A stretch of DNA of 64,000 nucleotides from Marinifilum caeruleilacunae (lineage in GTDB: Bacteria; Bacteroidota; Bacteroidia; Bacteroidales; Marinifilaceae): NCBI RefSeq assembly GCF_013141825.1, contig NZ_RZNH01000036.1:1-64000 (forward strand). The letters run 5' to 3'. Made by a program: the position numbers and the translations under genes. Below, piece after piece: positions 63,048 to 64,000 of this stretch (within the stretch, counting starts at the first letter, position 1; each line of letters opens with the position of its first letter). The notes beneath the pieces are model-generated. The model ran no database searches. It had not been told where the DNA came from and saw nothing but the letters and a program-made list of their open reading frames with translations.

Positions 63048-63079
63048 AAAAGCTTCGGAAATTATTTCGGAGCTTTTTT
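63048..63079 (+). terminator. Intrinsic terminator between the two cyclophilin genes
   Basis: AAAAGCTTCGGAA pairs with TTTCGGAGCTTTT (two G-U) around ATTA and runs into seven T. Confidence 0.85.
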
Positions 63080-63132
63080 TGTGATGCATATCAATGATAT
63101 TTATATTAGATCAGTTTTTTAAAAGAGTCACG

Positions 63133-63957
63133 ATGAGAAAAATAAATCTATTTCTGATACTGTTTTTATTTCTAATTCCTACGAAAAATAGTCTCGCTCA
63201 AAGCACGAATTCAATTATCCTTATCGAAACCAATATGGGAAATATGAAAATCATGCTTTACAAGGAAACGCCTAAGCATCGACAAAATTTCCTGCAGTTG
63301 GTAGAGAACGATCATTTCGATGGAACACTTTTTTATCGTGTGATTAAAGGTTTTGTTGCCCAGGGCGGTTCGCAGGATTCGAGAAATGCACCAGCCGGTA
63401 AGATGATTGGATACGGAGATGCAAACAGAACTATCGAATCTGAGTTCCATCCAAAGTTTTTCCATAAGAAAGGAGCCATTGCTTCTCCGCGCCAGCCCGA
63501 TAAGGTAAATATCTTTAAGGAATCAGACGTATCGCAGTTTTACATTGCTCACGGTCGCGTTTTTACCGATGCCGAACTTACAGCAATGGAGAAGGAAGTG
63601 AACGTTCCTTTGCGAAAGCGTATTGTAAAGCGATATCTTACGCCAAAGAAAAGACAGATCCTGGATTCACTAAAAAAGGCCAAGAAAGTAGAGGAGTTTC
63701 GTGCCATTGCCAATAAAATTAAGGAATCGATAGATTTTGATTATAGTGCTGCAAGAGAGAAATTGGAATTTACACCAGAACAAAGAAAGGCTTATACAAC
63801 AGTTGGTGGAGTGCCACATTTGGATGCAAATTATACAGTTTTTGGTGAAGTAATTAGCGGATTAGAGGTATTGGACAAAATTGTAAACCTGAAAACCGAT
63901 GGCAACGACCGACCTTATACCGATGTGAAGATGAAAGTAAAAATTCTGCAGTATTAA
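63133..63957 (+). CDS. Secreted cyclophilin-type peptidyl-prolyl isomerase
   Basis: A 274-residue paralogue of the preceding gene, starting at the ATG at 63133 (signal peptide LFLILFLFLIPTKNSLAQ, no lipobox); an in-frame ATG at 63094 lies before the signal. The cyclophilin core shows YKETPKHRQNFLQLVENDHF and FYRVIKGFVAQGGSQ, and then VGGVPHLDANYTVFGEVI. It carries the same kind of helical insertion between core strands (about 150-210). Periplasmic protein folding is the expected role. It ends 43 bp before the right edge. Confidence 0.9.
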   Translation: MRKINLFLILFLFLIPTKNSLAQSTNSIILIETNMGNMKIMLYKETPKHRQNFLQLVENDHFDGTLFYRVIKGFVAQGGSQDSRNAPAGKMIGYGDANRTIESEFHPKFFHKKGAIASPRQPDKVNIFKESDVSQFYIAHGRVFTDAELTAMEKEVNVPLRKRIVKRYLTPKKRQILDSLKKAKKVEEFRAIANKIKESIDFDYSAAREKLEFTPEQRKAYTTVGGVPHLDANYTVFGEVISGLEVLDKIVNLKTDGNDRPYTDVKMKVKILQY

Positions 63958-64000
63958 ATCCTTTTGGTATTTAGCCATTTGCTTTTGACCGAGGAGAAAA

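Overview
The window looks like chromosomal DNA of an AT-rich Bacteroidota bacterium, most likely of the order Marinilabiliales or a close relative; the order is an inference and the phylum is well supported. The evidence is: promoters of the TTTG / TAnnTTTG type rather than TTGACA/TATAAT; a large adhesin-like protein with SprB-type repeats and a type IX secretion (T9SS) C-terminal sorting domain; a TonB-dependent receptor with an N-terminal CarboxypepD_reg domain; many short lipoproteins with the signal peptidase II Cys; and a PhoB/PhoR pair, an RpoN and an Rrf2 regulator of Bacteroidota type. There are no insertion sequences, phage genes or CRISPR arrays. Genes are mostly in single units or short operons, often separated by clear intrinsic terminators.

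Layout. 1-600: no gene, but four evenly built leftward promoters (TTTG-N21-TATCTTTG, then a GCA-CGCTT start), probably the promoter region of an rRNA operon lying beyond the left edge. 0.6-13.3 kb: housekeeping (Nim-like flavoprotein, DnaG, sirtuin, PiT phosphate transporter with PhoU-like tail, methylglyoxal synthase, two SPOR lipoproteins, RpoN, AsnS). 13.5-19.2 kb: a 1902-residue T9SS-exported beta-propeller/SprB protein. 19.7-23.3 kb: membrane class III nucleotide cyclase, small lipoprotein, acyl-CoA ligase. 24.4-31.0 kb: TetR-TolC-adaptor-RND efflux operon with a candidate operator. 31.4-36.3 kb: small envelope proteins, an odd GH16-like protein with both catalytic glutamates lost, a TonB-like protein, ComF. 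36.4-43.5 kb: PhoB/PhoR, divergent from a TonB-dependent receptor and an internally duplicated surface lipoprotein. 43.6-54.5 kb: HemW, a GIN-domain protein, a 1386-residue glycosyltransferase/phosphodiester glycosidase fusion, VanZ, Rrf2, RpiB, an orphan receiver, RuvB. 61.5-64.0 kb: two tRNA-Val genes and two cyclophilins.

The most interesting locus is 54.5-61.2 kb. Five tiny genes (30 codons each, four of them encoding the identical peptide) lie in tandem on the minus strand. Each encodes a double-glycine leader followed by a 12-residue core that is conserved even in the paralogue with a diverged leader (QDK[S/T]IDEDILV). Downstream on the same strand is a histidine kinase without a sensor domain. 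Divergently transcribed is a TPR-CHAT caspase-like protease with a signal peptide and a C-terminal membrane anchor, so the protease should face the periplasm. Next to it is an ECF sigma factor gene overlapping a membrane TPR protein that resembles an anti-sigma factor. An identical bipartite promoter (AGGGTTACC-N14-GGAATAAAGG) occurs exactly twice among the intergenic sequences I compared: in front of the sigma gene itself and in front of the peptide array. This ties the sigma factor to the peptides and suggests an undescribed peptide/CHAT-protease signalling or defence module.

A second regulatory theme is a 17-bp direct-repeat motif (NTTAAC-N4-AGTTAAY) upstream of the phosphate transporter, of phoR and of the TonB receptor. 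It is a plausible PhoB box; further copies cluster in an otherwise gene-free 750-bp region near 52.3 kb.
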